Assembly (NCBI GenBank): GCA_031289875.1
Contig: JAITOO010000196.1
Location: forward strand, 1-6,536
Source of the DNA: Flavobacteriaceae bacterium
GTDB taxonomy: Bacteria > Bacteroidota > Bacteroidia > Flavobacteriales > Weeksellaceae
Reading direction: 5' to 3'
DNA length: 6,536 nt
The notes beneath the pieces are model-generated. The model searched no databases. It saw only the letters and a program-made list of their open reading frames with translations, and was not told the origin of the DNA. Both the position numbers and the translations under genes were made by a program. Positions 6,428-6,536 of this stretch are shown piece after piece. Numbering within the stretch: position 1 is the stretch's first letter; the number at the start of each line of letters is the position of its first letter.

Positions 6428-6536
6428 AAAGAGAGTATCATTGCTTTTCCCCTCGCAAAAATTTGTTTTTTATGATTCTTTGTTTGAAAAATTAAGTAAC
6501 AAAAAGTAAATAACCTAATAAAAACAAGGGGGCAAG

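Noticed and set aside
6428..6536. Possible divergent plus-strand promoter or small gene at the right edge
   Set aside because: No plus-strand TAnnTTTG element and no convincing reading frame were found; the window ends before any neighbouring gene.

Overview
The window looks like chromosomal DNA from a Bacteroidota species, most likely Flavobacteriia, although the lineage is inferred. Supporting signs are AT-rich intergenic DNA, starts without a Shine-Dalgarno sequence, promoters of the Bacteroidota form (TTTG, about 19 bp, TAnnTTTG), and TonB-dependent receptors that carry an N-terminal carboxypeptidase-like regulatory domain. No RNA gene, CRISPR array, insertion sequence or attachment site was seen.

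Three complete genes all lie on the minus strand. In transcription order they are: (1) a 750-residue TonB-dependent outer-membrane receptor at 4061-6313, from a recognisable but substrate-unassigned family with a His/Asp-rich plug, preceded by a near-consensus promoter; (2) an 805-residue TonB-dependent siderophore receptor at 1339-3756, with its own promoter and a perfect 11-bp-arm palindrome that looks like an iron-regulator operator; (3) a 408-residue four-helix PepSY inner-membrane protein at 7-1233, related to periplasmic ferrisiderophore reductases such as FoxB.

The 304-bp gap between genes 1 and 2 holds a 16-bp AT-rich hairpin (possible terminator of gene 1), then after a single base the operator-like palindrome, then a perfect -7 element. 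The 105-bp gap between genes 2 and 3 holds a clear hairpin plus U-tract pointing along the minus strand, and no recognisable promoter. The PepSY gene is therefore probably reached by partial read-through.

Taken together this is a metal/siderophore acquisition module. Two outer-membrane receptors import chelated metal into the periplasm, and a PepSY membrane protein could strip iron from the siderophore by reduction there. No inner-membrane ABC transporter or siderophore biosynthesis gene is in the window. Nothing proves a wholly new system. The most interesting items are the operator/hairpin arrangement upstream of the siderophore receptor, the histidine-rich plug of the first receptor, and the Lys/Glu/Gly-rich insertion in the PepSY protein.
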